This document shows positions 27,695-35,605 of a DNA stretch of 64,000 nucleotides, piece by piece. The notes below the pieces were generated by a model that made no database searches, had not been told where the DNA came from, and saw only the letters and a program-made list of their open reading frames with translations. Positions within the stretch are counted from its first letter, which is position 1; every line of letters begins with the position of its first letter. This DNA is from JAHFPN01 sp036559465 (GTDB lineage: Bacteria; Pseudomonadota; Alphaproteobacteria; Rhizobiales; Xanthobacteraceae). The stretch is from positions 1-64,000 of the forward strand of contig DATBTC010000017.1 of NCBI GenBank assembly GCA_036559465.1, written 5' to 3'. The translations under genes were made by a program, and so were the position numbers.

Positions 27695-28170
27695 GAACGC
27701 TCTTCCTTATGCGGGCGGCTTTAGTCCTACTCGGCACGTGGTTCCTCGTTGCGCCGGCAGCCGCGCAGGACCGCGCGACGATAGAAGATTTCTCGGTGCA
27801 CTTATTCATGATCGAGAAGGGTGAATTGTCGCCGGACATCACCAGGGTGCTCGGCTTCTTTTCCTGGAATTTTTCCGCGAGCGGCGATGGCTTCGACGGC
27901 GGCCAGTTTCACGGCTATCTGATCAGCCTGCGCTTCGTCGCGCCGCGCGAGGTGTTTGCCAAGGGTCCGCAGGCGCGCGTCGAGTTGCGCGACTCCCAGA
28001 AGGGAACGGTACTCAGGCGGTTCACCTTGGCGGACATCTATGTGGGCGACCAGAAGCCGAGCCATCGCGCGTTGCTGGTTTCGGGCCTCGATTGTACTCC
28101 GGTCAAAATCGTCGTGCTTTCGCACGGCAAACGGATCGAGAAAGAGCTTCCGCTGCAATGCGGGGAGTAG
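27691..28170 (+). CDS. Exported hypothetical protein
   Basis: A 159-residue protein that I do not recognise. It has a clear signal peptide (MRTLFLMRAALVLLGTWF, ending APAAAQ). The mature part starts DRATIEDFSVHLFMIEKGEL and is predicted mostly beta; it has two cysteines, in GLDCTPVKIVV and at the C-terminus (LQCGE), that could pair in the periplasm. It is translationally coupled to the MFS gene (4-nt overlap). Start and reading frame are supported by the overlap and the signal peptide; function is not inferable. Confidence 0.7.
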   Translation: MRTLFLMRAALVLLGTWFLVAPAAAQDRATIEDFSVHLFMIEKGELSPDITRVLGFFSWNFSASGDGFDGGQFHGYLISLRFVAPREVFAKGPQARVELRDSQKGTVLRRFTLADIYVGDQKPSHRALLVSGLDCTPVKIVVLSHGKRIEKELPLQCGE

Positions 28171-28185
28171 CGTTTTTTTGAACGT

Positions 28186-28995
28186 TCACTTCTTCAACCG
28201 CTCTATAAGCGCAATGGCGGCGGCCGGCGCACGTATTTTTCCTTCGTGGATGAAATAGACGAACACGTCGCGGGTTTGTGCTTTGGCAGGCGGCTTGGCT
28301 TCGACGCGCGGGAGATCGGCGGGCGCGCCACCCTTCGCCCAGGTCTTGAAGCGCTCGACCCATTTATCCAGAGCCTTCGGCGAGTATGCGGTGGGGATTG
28401 TGTCCTTGCCCTTCTGCAAGCGCGCATAGACGAAATCGCCTGTCACGTCGGCGATTTCCGGATACGTCTGGTGTTCGGAATAGACCACAGGGATGGCAAA
28501 CTTTCGAAGCAAGGCGACGAACGCGGGCGTACGGAAGCTGTCGTGGCGCACTTCGACGACGTGGCGCAGGCGGCGGCCGTCGAGCTTGGCCGGAAGCAGT
28601 TCAAGAAACGCCCCAAAATCGGCCGGATCGAACTTTTTCGTCGGCGCGAATTGCCATAAGAACGGCCCCAGCTTGTCGCCGAGCTCCAGCACGCCGGAAC
28701 CGAGGAAGCGCTTGATCGAGTCACCGGCTTCCGCGAGCACGCGGCGATTGGTGACGAAACGCGAGCCCTTGACCGAAAATACGAAGTCGGCCGGCGTTTC
28801 GCGCGCCCATTTGCGGAAGGTTTCGGGCTTCTGCGAGCCGTAGAAGGTCGAATTGATCTCGATCGAGGTCAGATGCGCGCCGGCATAGGCCAGTTCTTTC
28901 GCCTGCGGCAGGCCCTTCGGATAGAACACGCCGCGCCAGGGCTCGAAGCTCCAGCCGCCGATGCCGACGCGGATTTGTCCGGGTTTCGTTTTCAT
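28186..28995 (-). CDS. DUF72 domain-containing protein (YecE-like TIM barrel)
   Basis: A 269-residue DUF72 protein. It shows the family start VGIGGWSFEPWRGVFYP (about residues 9-25), SIEINSTFYG, FVFSVKGSRFVT and the C-terminal DVFVYFIHEGKIRAPA, which in most homologues reads as a YFNND-like motif. The fold is a TIM barrel related to endonuclease IV; no activity is established. I chose ATG 28995, matching homologues; an in-frame TTG at 29031 would overlap the groEL terminator. It is read from the far side of groEL. Confidence 0.85.
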   Translation of the reverse strand: MKTKPGQIRVGIGGWSFEPWRGVFYPKGLPQAKELAYAGAHLTSIEINSTFYGSQKPETFRKWARETPADFVFSVKGSRFVTNRRVLAEAGDSIKRFLGSGVLELGDKLGPFLWQFAPTKKFDPADFGAFLELLPAKLDGRRLRHVVEVRHDSFRTPAFVALLRKFAIPVVYSEHQTYPEIADVTGDFVYARLQKGKDTIPTAYSPKALDKWVERFKTWAKGGAPADLPRVEAKPPAKAQTRDVFVYFIHEGKIRAPAAAIALIERLKK

Positions 28996-29026
28996 CGGCT
29001 GATAGTTTCCGCGATGTTTTCGCAAA

Positions 29027-29055
29027 AGCAAAGGCCCGGGCTTGCGCCCGGGCCT
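29027..29055 (-). terminator. Rho-independent terminator downstream of groEL
   Basis: A perfect 10-bp stem, AGGCCCGGGC (29032-29041) and GCCCGGGCCT (29046-29055), with a TTGC loop. On the minus strand the stem is followed by TTGCTTTTGCG, a broken T-rich tract. It sits 34 nt after the groEL stop and so most likely ends the groESL transcript. It also lies just upstream of the DUF72 start. Confidence 0.75.
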
Positions 29056-29088
29056 GATGTTTCCGATTTTGCTTGAGCGTCGGCTGGA

Positions 29089-30726
29089 TCAGAAATCCAT
29101 CCCACCCATGCCGCCGCCGGTGGGCATTTGGGGCGCGGACTGCTTCTTCGGCAGCTCTGCTACCATCGCCTCGGTCGTGATCAAGAGCCCCGCGATGGAC
29201 GCCGCGTTCTGCAGCGCCGCACGCACGACCTTGGTCGGGTCGATGATGCCCTTGGTGAGCATATTGCCGTACTCGCCGGTCTGCGCGTCATAGCCGAAGG
29301 AATACTGATCCTTCTCCATGATCTTGCCGACGACCACCGAGCCGTCCTCGCCCGCATTGAGGGCGATCTGGCGGGCCGGCCAGGAGAGCGCCTTGCGGAC
29401 GATCTCGATGCCGGTCTTCTGGTCGTCGTTCTCGGGCCGCAGGCGCTTGAGTGCGTTGGCCGCGCGCAACAGCGCGACGCCGCCGCCGGGCAGAATGCCT
29501 TCCTCGACGGCCGCGCGGGTCGCGTGCATGGCATCATCCACGCGGTCCTTGCGCTCCTTGACCTCGACCTCGGTCGCGCCGCCGACGCGGATGACCGCAA
29601 CACCGCCCGCCAGCTTGGCGAGACGTTCCTGCAGCTTCTCCTTGTCGTAGTCGGACGTGGTCTCTTCGATCTGTGCCTTGATCTGCGCGATGCGACCTTC
29701 GATGTCGGCCTTCTTGCCGGCGCCGGAGACCACCGTGGTGTTTTCCTTCTCGATCGTCACCTTCTTGGCGCGGCCGAGCATCTGCAAGGTCACGTTCTCG
29801 AGCTTGATGCCGAGATCCTCGGAGATCGCCGTACCGCCGGTCAGGACTGCGATGTCCTGCAGCATGGCCTTGCGGCGGTCACCGAAGCCGGGCGCTTTCA
29901 CTGCCGCGACTTTGAGGCCGCCGCGCAGCTTGTTGACCACGAGGGTCGCGAGCGCTTCGCCCTCGACGTCCTCGGCGATGATGAGGAGTGGCTTGCCGGT
30001 CTGCACGACCGCTTCCAGGAGCGGGAGCAGTTCCTGCAGGCCCGAGAGCTTCTTCTCGTTGATCAGGATGTAGGGGTCTTCCATATCGACCCGCATCTTG
30101 TCGGCGTTGGTGATGAAGTAGGGCGAGATATAGCCGCGGTCGAACTGCATGCCTTCGACCACGTCGAGCTCGGTCTCGAGCGACTTGGCCTCTTCGACCG
30201 TGATCACACCCTCGTTGCCGACCTTGGCCATGGCCTTGGCGAGGAAATTGCCGATCTCGCTGTCGCCGTTGGCCGAGATGGTGCCGACCTGGGCGATCTC
30301 GTCGTTGGAGGTGACTTTCTTCGAGTTTTTCTTGAGGTCTTCGACGACGGCTTCGACCGCGAGGTCGACGCCGCGCTTCAGGTCCATCGGGTTCATGCCC
30401 GCGGCCACGGCCTTGGCGCCTTCACGGACGATGGCCTGGGCGAGCACGGTGGCGGTGGTGGTGCCGTCGCCGCCGACGTCGGAGGTCTTGGAGGCGACCT
30501 CGCGCACCATCTGTGCGCCCATGTTCTCGAACTTGTCCTCGAGTTCGATTTCCTTCGCCACCGTCACACCGTCCTTGGTGATGCGCGGGGCGCCGAAGGA
30601 TTTGTCGAGCACGACGTTGCGGCCCTTGGGGCCGAGCGTCACCCTCACCGCATTGGCGAGGATGTCGACGCCGCGCAGCATCTTGTCGCGGGCATCGACG
30701 GAAAATTTTACTTCCTTGGCAGCCAT
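29089..30726 (-). CDS. groEL: Chaperonin GroEL (60 kDa subunit)
   Basis: A 545-residue GroEL, full length. The start MAAKEVKFSVDARDKMLRGV, the ATP-binding segments LGPKGRNVVLDKSFGAPRI and VGGDGTTTATVLAQAIV, and the glycine/methionine tail ending GGGMGGMDF are all present. With GroES it folds cytosolic proteins in an ATP-driven tetradecamer. It lies 93 bp downstream of groES in the usual groESL order. Some rhizobia carry several groEL copies; the CIRCE element upstream of this operon indicates an HrcA-controlled copy. Confidence 0.97.
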   Translation of the reverse strand: MAAKEVKFSVDARDKMLRGVDILANAVRVTLGPKGRNVVLDKSFGAPRITKDGVTVAKEIELEDKFENMGAQMVREVASKTSDVGGDGTTTATVLAQAIVREGAKAVAAGMNPMDLKRGVDLAVEAVVEDLKKNSKKVTSNDEIAQVGTISANGDSEIGNFLAKAMAKVGNEGVITVEEAKSLETELDVVEGMQFDRGYISPYFITNADKMRVDMEDPYILINEKKLSGLQELLPLLEAVVQTGKPLLIIAEDVEGEALATLVVNKLRGGLKVAAVKAPGFGDRRKAMLQDIAVLTGGTAISEDLGIKLENVTLQMLGRAKKVTIEKENTTVVSGAGKKADIEGRIAQIKAQIEETTSDYDKEKLQERLAKLAGGVAVIRVGGATEVEVKERKDRVDDAMHATRAAVEEGILPGGGVALLRAANALKRLRPENDDQKTGIEIVRKALSWPARQIALNAGEDGSVVVGKIMEKDQYSFGYDAQTGEYGNMLTKGIIDPTKVVRAALQNAASIAGLLITTEAMVAELPKKQSAPQMPTGGGMGGMDF

Positions 30727-30819
30727 GGTTGTCTTGCTCCGTTCGTTTTCATTGCAATCTCGTCACCCGAAGGCGCGAGGGCGCGGAACGCGCCAGAGTT
30801 TCAAAGGATGGCGGGACGA

Positions 30820-31137
30820 TTACGCGGCCTTTTTCCTGGCCACGGCGACGCCTTCGAGGACGCCCAGAATGTCGGACTCCTTCATGATGAGGAGATCCTT
30901 GCCGTCGATCTTCACTTCGGTGCCGGACCACTTGCCGAACAGCACGCGGTCGCCGGCCTTGACGTCGGGCTTCACGAGCTTGCCGGCCTCGTCGCGGCCG
31001 CCAGGGCCGACGGCGATGATCTCGCCCTCGGACGGCTTCTCTTTCACGGTGTCGGGGATGATGATGCCGCCGGCAGTCTTCTCCTCGGCGTCGATGCGGC
31101 GCACGACGACACGGTCGTGCAACGGACGAAACTTCAT
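30820..31137 (-). CDS. groES: Co-chaperonin GroES (10 kDa subunit)
   Basis: A 105-residue GroES, starting MKFRPLHDRVVVRRIDAEEK, with the mobile loop TAGGIIIPDTVKEKPSEGEI (about residues 21-40) and a normal C-terminal region (LIMKESDILGVLE) plus a short basic tail RKKAA. It caps the GroEL ring. ATG 31137 is preceded by GGAGG, which decides the start. Regulation is probably by heat through HrcA at the CIRCE site 120 bp upstream. Confidence 0.96.
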   Translation of the reverse strand: MKFRPLHDRVVVRRIDAEEKTAGGIIIPDTVKEKPSEGEIIAVGPGGRDEAGKLVKPDVKAGDRVLFGKWSGTEVKIDGKDLLIMKESDILGVLEGVAVARKKAA

Positions 31138-31256
31138 GAGCAACCTCCAAGCATTTGTTATTGCAGCATTTTCTGACGCCCCGAGGAATTGCGCGGGACG
31201 TCTAGGCTGGAGATGGTCGGCCTCCTCCAGTTCTGCAAGAGGGTGAATAGCAAATT

Positions 31257-31283
31257 TTGGCACTCTGGGAAGGGGAGTGATAA
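31257..31283 (-). promoter_or_regulatory. CIRCE operator (HrcA binding site) upstream of groESL
   Basis: The sequence TTGGCACTC-N9-GAGTGATAA lies at 31257-31283. It matches the CIRCE consensus TTAGCACTC-N9-GAGTGCTAA with one mismatch per arm and the exact 9-nt spacer. It is about 120 bp upstream of the groES start, where HrcA sites are found in alphaproteobacteria. The rest of the 328-bp gap between groES and usg holds no gene. I could not assign -35 and -10 boxes with confidence. Confidence 0.85.
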
Positions 31284-31465
31284 TGCATTGACTTAGATGG
31301 TTAATTCGGCCCGCTGGGATGCGCCGCTGATCGCCGTACAAAGCGTTGTCAGCAATCGGCACCCCATGCTGCTAACGCCTTGAAACTGCACAAACAATCC
31401 AAGAATTCGGCTTGCTCTTGACGAACCGCCGAGGCGACCATGTGCTGATGGACGTGGAGATTCGC

Positions 31466-31735
31466 ATGCACTCGGAAGACTTCGCCAAACAAGTGAAAGG
31501 CTACGGCCTGACCACCGCCCACATCCTCTACCGGCTGCCGGACCATCCGCGGCTTCTGCAGACCTATGTCTGGCAGGATTACGACCTGTTTCCGAAGTTC
31601 CCGGCGCTGGTGTGCTTTCTCAATTTCTGGCGGCGCGAACTCGAAGGGCCGCTGCATTCGATCACGGTCGCGCATGCCCGCCTGATCCGGCCCGCGGAAA
31701 TCCGCGCGATCGGCAGCGAACTCCGGCTGCATTGA
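31466..31735 (+). CDS. usg: Usg family protein
   Basis: An 89-residue protein of the Usg family, a small conserved protein of Rhizobiales with no assigned function. The core reads KGYGLTTAHILYRLPDHP, LLQTYVWQDYDLFPKFP and LNFWRRELEGPLHSITVAH, matching the family from end to end and finishing in LRLH. I chose ATG 31466 because GGAGA lies 5 nt upstream; ATG 31448 would add six residues. The gene is alone, between groESL and the DUF899 gene. Confidence 0.85.
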   Translation: MHSEDFAKQVKGYGLTTAHILYRLPDHPRLLQTYVWQDYDLFPKFPALVCFLNFWRRELEGPLHSITVAHARLIRPAEIRAIGSELRLH

Positions 31736-31741
31736 ACGGCG

Positions 31742-32494
31742 TCAATAGGCGAGCTTCGGATACCAATCCTTGCCGCGGCCCTCGGGCGTGTAGTCGAGCA
31801 TATTCCATAGCGGCCAGATCATATCGACGTGGCGATTGTTCTGACCCGGCTCCGCGGGAGTCAACAGCAGTTCGGTTTGATAGAAGTGCCGTGTTTGTCC
31901 GTTGCGCCGGACGAAGACGTTGAGCGAAGGCCATTGCGACCCGTCGGCACGTTCGCCTTGGTAGTCGCTGTTGTAAGGGTTGTTTGCGGACGACAGCAGG
32001 CGTAGCTGCGACCAGCTGCGCTCGCGTGCGTGGTCGCGGATACGTTCGATCGGTGACTTGGCGATCACCACGAAACTCACACGTTGGCGGATGTGATCAT
32101 ATTGGCCATCGAGCCCGTCGAGGATCGAGGTGCACATCGGGCAAGCCTTGGCCATGGCCGGCCCATACATGAAGCTGTAGGCCACGAGCGTATTCTTATC
32201 GCCGAAGAGTTCCGAGAGCCGTACGCGGCGAACGGTCGTCGTATCCGCGATATCGGCGGCGCCTTCCTCGAAGGCGTAGTCCTCCGGCAACGTTCCGCCG
32301 AGCGGAAGCCTTCGCCGCGCGGCCGCGACACTTTCGATTTGGCGGCGCAATTCGATCTCGGAGCGCAGCAGAGCGTTGCGCGCTTTGCGGTAGCCGGCGC
32401 TCTCGCCCGGGAAGTGCTTGTCGTGGAGGGCGAACGCCTTGCGCGGCGATCCGTTACTCGTCCGCTTTGGTTTGCGTCTCGGCTTCTTTGCCAT
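31742..32494 (-). CDS. DUF899 family thioredoxin-like protein
   Basis: A 250-residue DUF899 protein. The thioredoxin-like core contains LSELFGDKNTLVAYSFMYG followed by the CxxC-type ACPMCTSILDGLDG (about residues 116-129). Later segments VVIAKSPIERIRDHAR and SLNVFVRRNGQTRHFYQTE are also typical. The basic N-terminus (MAKKPRRKPKRTSNGSPRK) is an extension. The function of DUF899 is unknown, though a redox role is likely. The 68-bp stretch between this start and the TfoX-like gene is AT-rich and probably carries its promoter. Confidence 0.83.
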   Translation of the reverse strand: MAKKPRRKPKRTSNGSPRKAFALHDKHFPGESAGYRKARNALLRSEIELRRQIESVAAARRRLPLGGTLPEDYAFEEGAADIADTTTVRRVRLSELFGDKNTLVAYSFMYGPAMAKACPMCTSILDGLDGQYDHIRQRVSFVVIAKSPIERIRDHARERSWSQLRLLSSANNPYNSDYQGERADGSQWPSLNVFVRRNGQTRHFYQTELLLTPAEPGQNNRHVDMIWPLWNMLDYTPEGRGKDWYPKLAY

Positions 32495-32562
32495 GGGATA
32501 GCTCCCGATGCGTTCGTGACGAAGTTATTTAGCTAATATGTTAAATAATAACAGGCGAGAGA

Positions 32563-32904
32563 TCAAGCCCGCTTTTTCTTCTTCGCCGGCATCGGGCCGA
32601 TATATTTCTTCGCCAACGCAATACCCTTCTTGAGCGCGGCGCCCTTACAACGGTCGGGTTTGATCCAAACGAATCCGTGCATTTGCCGGCCGGCCATGGC
32701 CATCCGGCTTGCGCCGGGCAGTTTCAGTGCTGCAGCTTCCTGCTCTTTTCCGACGCGAAACATAACGCCGTGCCAACCGGTGCCACAAAGCATGTTGCCG
32801 CGCCACATGAAGCAAATGCCGCCGAACATTTTTTGCTCGGCGATGTTGCGGGTGCGCTTCAGCGCTGTGCGCAGGCGTTTGGCGGCGGCTTGGTCGTAGG
32901 CCAT
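32563..32904 (-). CDS. TfoX/Sxy N-terminal domain protein
   Basis: A 113-residue protein containing only the TfoX_N domain: RTRNIAEQKMFGGICFMWRG (about residues 19-38), MLCGTGWHGVMFRVGKEQ and a basic lysine-rich C-terminus (PAKKKKRA). Stand-alone TfoX_N proteins are common in alphaproteobacteria and lack the TfoX_C half needed by competence regulators, so a competence role should not be assumed. ATG 32904 is preceded by GGAGAGG. Confidence 0.82.
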   Translation of the reverse strand: MAYDQAAAKRLRTALKRTRNIAEQKMFGGICFMWRGNMLCGTGWHGVMFRVGKEQEAAALKLPGASRMAMAGRQMHGFVWIKPDRCKGAALKKGIALAKKYIGPMPAKKKKRA

Positions 32905-33001
32905 GGCATACCTCTCCAAATTTTGCATTGATCCATCCCGCTTGGCGAATGGGACGGTGCCGTGGCAAGAGATTACCGTGGCGGCTAGGGGGCGTCAGCC
33001 C

Positions 33002-33376
33002 ATGCGTATTCGCTTCGATTTCGGCAAGGTCCAGCTCGATGCCGAGCTGCTCGATACCCCGACTGCCAAGGCGATCGCGGCCGCGCTGCCGTTCTCGTGC
33101 CGTGCGCTCACTTGGGACGAGGAGGTCTATTTCGATATCCCGGTCAAGGCCGCGCGCGAGGCCGATGCGCGCGCGGTGGTGACGCCGGGCGAGATCGCCT
33201 ACTGGCCCGATGGCAGTGCCATCGCCATCGGCTTTGGTCGGACGCCGATCAGCCGCGGCGACGAGACGCGGCTCGCGTCCCCCTGCAATGTCTGGGCGAA
33301 GGCGCTCGGCGATGTGAAGATGCTCGCGGGCGTGCGCGGGGGCACGCCGATCTCGGTCAAGATTCTCAAGGAATGA
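33002..33376 (+). CDS. Cyclophilin-like fold protein (PF04126/DUF3830-like)
   Basis: A 124-residue protein of the bacterial cyclophilin-like family. Typical features are RFDFGKVQLDAELLDTPTAK at the start, WDEEVYFDIPVKAA and a late AYWPDGSAIAIGFGRTPIS. Its role is unknown; no peptidyl-prolyl isomerase residues can be assumed. It ends in a 4-nt overlap (ATGA) with the first MetE-like gene, so the two are co-translated. GGGGGC lies upstream of ATG 33002. Confidence 0.75.
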   Translation: MRIRFDFGKVQLDAELLDTPTAKAIAAALPFSCRALTWDEEVYFDIPVKAAREADARAVVTPGEIAYWPDGSAIAIGFGRTPISRGDETRLASPCNVWAKALGDVKMLAGVRGGTPISVKILKE

Positions 33377-34482
33377 ACATGCAACGCAAGAGGCCGCCGT
33401 TTCGCGCCGACCACGTTGGGAGCCTGTTGCGACCGCCGGAGCTTAAGGATGTGCGCGCGAAACGCGAGCGCGGCGAAATCGATGCCGCGGCACTCAAGGC
33501 CGTCGAGGACCGGGCGATCCGCGACGTGATCAAGAAGCAGGAGGATGTGGGACTTCAAGCCATCACTGACGGCGAGTTCCGCCGCTCGTTCTGGCACTAC
33601 GATTATCTGGGCGGCATCGACGGCGTCGAAATCTTCACGCCGGAGAAAGGCCTTGCCTTCAAGGGCGCGACGCTGCGTCCTATTTCGCTGCGGCTCACGG
33701 GCAAGGTCGGCGGCTTCTCGGGCCACCCGATGCTCGAGCATTTCAAGTTCGTGCGCGACAACACCAAGCGCACGCCGAAGATGACGATCCCGGCGCCGTC
33801 GGCGCTTCATTTCCGCGGCGGGCGCGAAACGGTCAGCGAAAAAATCTATCCCGACATGGCCGAATTCTATCGCGATCTCGGCCAGGCCTACCGCAAGGCG
33901 GTGAAGGCGTTTGCCGATGGGGGCTGCCGCTATCTGCAGCTCGACGAGGTCTATCTGGTTTATCTGTGCGATCCCGAACTGCGCGAGTTCGTGCGCAAGC
34001 GTGGTGAGGACCCGGACGAGCTGATGCACATCTATGCCGATCTCATCAACACAGCGATGGCCGATGCGCCCGCCGACATGACGATCACCATGCATCTGTG
34101 CCGCGGCAATTTCCGCTCCACCTACATGGCCTCGGGCGGTTACGAGCCGGTGGCTGACGTGCTGTTCAACAAGATCAACGTGCACGGCTATTTCATGGAG
34201 TACGACACGGCGCGCGCCGGCGGCTTCGAGCCGTTGCGCTTCGTGCCCAAGAACAAGACCGTGGTGCTCGGGCTGGTTACTTCGAAGAGCGGCAGGCTCG
34301 AGAGTAAGGATGAGATCGAGCGGCGCATCGAGGAGGCCGCGAAGTTCGTCGATATCGATCAGCTTTGCCTTTCGCCGCAATGCGGCTTCGCCTCGACCGA
34401 GGAAGGCAATTTGCTTGCCGAGGATGAGCAATGGGCGAAGCTCAAGCGCGTGATCGAAATCGCAGACGAAGTCTGGGGTTGA
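33373..34482 (+). CDS. Cobalamin-independent methionine synthase-like protein (MetE C-terminal family), copy 1
   Basis: A 369-residue protein equal to the catalytic (C-terminal) half of MetE. The zinc ligands are recognisable: His241 and Cys243 in TMHLCRGN, Glu276 in GYFMEYD, and Cys337 in SPQCGF. The N-terminal FRADHVGSLLRP and ITDGEFRRSFWHYDY are typical of the 'methionine synthase II' group. It probably transfers a methyl group to or from a thiol, but these short forms lack the folate-binding N-terminal half and their real substrate is uncertain. It is followed 19 nt later by a close paralogue. Confidence 0.82.
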   Translation: MNMQRKRPPFRADHVGSLLRPPELKDVRAKRERGEIDAAALKAVEDRAIRDVIKKQEDVGLQAITDGEFRRSFWHYDYLGGIDGVEIFTPEKGLAFKGATLRPISLRLTGKVGGFSGHPMLEHFKFVRDNTKRTPKMTIPAPSALHFRGGRETVSEKIYPDMAEFYRDLGQAYRKAVKAFADGGCRYLQLDEVYLVYLCDPELREFVRKRGEDPDELMHIYADLINTAMADAPADMTITMHLCRGNFRSTYMASGGYEPVADVLFNKINVHGYFMEYDTARAGGFEPLRFVPKNKTVVLGLVTSKSGRLESKDEIERRIEEAAKFVDIDQLCLSPQCGFASTEEGNLLAEDEQWAKLKRVIEIADEVWG

Positions 34483-34501
34483 GAAGTTTCGGGAGCAGAC
34501 A

Positions 34502-35605
34502 ATGAAAAGAACCAAGCCGCCTTTTCGCGCCGATCACGTAGGCAGCCTGTTGCGCACCGGGCCGATCAAGGAGGCCCGCGCCAAGCGCGAGAAGGGCGAG
34601 ATCAGCGCGGCACAGCTGAAAGAGATCGAAGACCGCGAGATTCCGAAGATCATCAAGAAGCAGGAAGAGGCCGGTCTGCATTCGATCACCGACGGCGAGG
34701 AGCGCCGCGCATGGTGGCATCTCGATTTTCTCGAGGGGTTAGAGGGCACCGAATCCTATGCTATGCCACAGGGCGTGCAGTTCAAGGGCACGCAGACCAA
34801 GGCCAAGGGCGTGCGTACAATCGGCAAGCTCGGCTTCTCGGGCCACCCGATGCTCGATCATTTCAAGTTTCTGAAGTCGTACACCACGCAGACGCCGAAA
34901 ATGACGATTCCGAGCCCGAGCGCGCTTTATGGCCGCGCCGCGAGCCGCGTGGCGGTGAGCGAGAAGGCCTATCCCGATCTCGACGAATTTTTCGACGATC
35001 TTGGCAAGACCTACAAGAAAGCGATCCGCGGTTTCTACGACGCCGGCTGCCGCTACCTGCAGCTCGATGAGGTGTTCATGGTGCTGTTGTGCGACCCGGA
35101 GCAGCACAAGGCGCTCAAGGCCCGCGGTGATGACCCGGACCGCATGCCTGGCATTTATGCGGACGTATACAACGCGGCACTCAAGGACTTGCCGGCCGAC
35201 ATGACCATCACGATGCATCTGTGCCGCGGAAATTTCCGCTCCACTTTCGTCGGCAGCGGCGGCTACGAGCCGATCGCCGAGACGTTGCTCTCCAAGATCA
35301 ACGTGCACGGCTATTTCATGGAGTACGACACCGAGCGCGCCGGCGGCTTCGAGCCGCTGCGATTCCTGCCTAAGGGCAAGAGCGTGGTGCTCGGGCTGGT
35401 CACCTCAAAATTCCCGCAGCTCGAGCCCAAGGACGAGATCAAGCGGCGCATTGATCAAGCGGCCAAGTTCGCGCCGCTCGATCAGCTCTGCCTGTCACCG
35501 CAATGCGGCTTCGCTTCGACCGAGGAGGGCAACATCCTCACCGAGGACGAGCAGTGGCGTAAGCTTAAACACGTAGTCGAGATCGCTGACGAAGTGTGGG
35601 GCTGA
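34502..35605 (+). CDS. Cobalamin-independent methionine synthase-like protein, copy 2 (tandem paralogue)
   Basis: A 367-residue protein that aligns over its full length with the preceding gene product. It shares FRADHVGSLLR, GFSGHPMLDHFKF, CRYLQLDEV, MHLCRGNFRST and CLSPQCGFASTEEGN. The zinc ligands are His239, Cys241, Glu274 and Cys335. It differs most at residues 75-105, after DGEERRAWWHL, which suggests a different substrate pocket. The pair probably arose by tandem duplication and may form a heterodimer. The stop overlaps the SDR start by one base (TGATG). Confidence 0.82.
   Translation: MKRTKPPFRADHVGSLLRTGPIKEARAKREKGEISAAQLKEIEDREIPKIIKKQEEAGLHSITDGEERRAWWHLDFLEGLEGTESYAMPQGVQFKGTQTKAKGVRTIGKLGFSGHPMLDHFKFLKSYTTQTPKMTIPSPSALYGRAASRVAVSEKAYPDLDEFFDDLGKTYKKAIRGFYDAGCRYLQLDEVFMVLLCDPEQHKALKARGDDPDRMPGIYADVYNAALKDLPADMTITMHLCRGNFRSTFVGSGGYEPIAETLLSKINVHGYFMEYDTERAGGFEPLRFLPKGKSVVLGLVTSKFPQLEPKDEIKRRIDQAAKFAPLDQLCLSPQCGFASTEEGNILTEDEQWRKLKHVVEIADEVWG

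Noticed and set aside
29128..31176. A 682-residue plus-strand open frame opposite groEL and groES
   Set aside because: Antisense shadow of highly conserved genes; composition (Asp/Gly/Leu/Val-rich) is the reverse reading of GC-rich codons.
32563..32904. Competence regulator TfoX/Sxy
   Set aside because: Only the N-terminal domain is present; stand-alone copies are widespread and not tied to competence.
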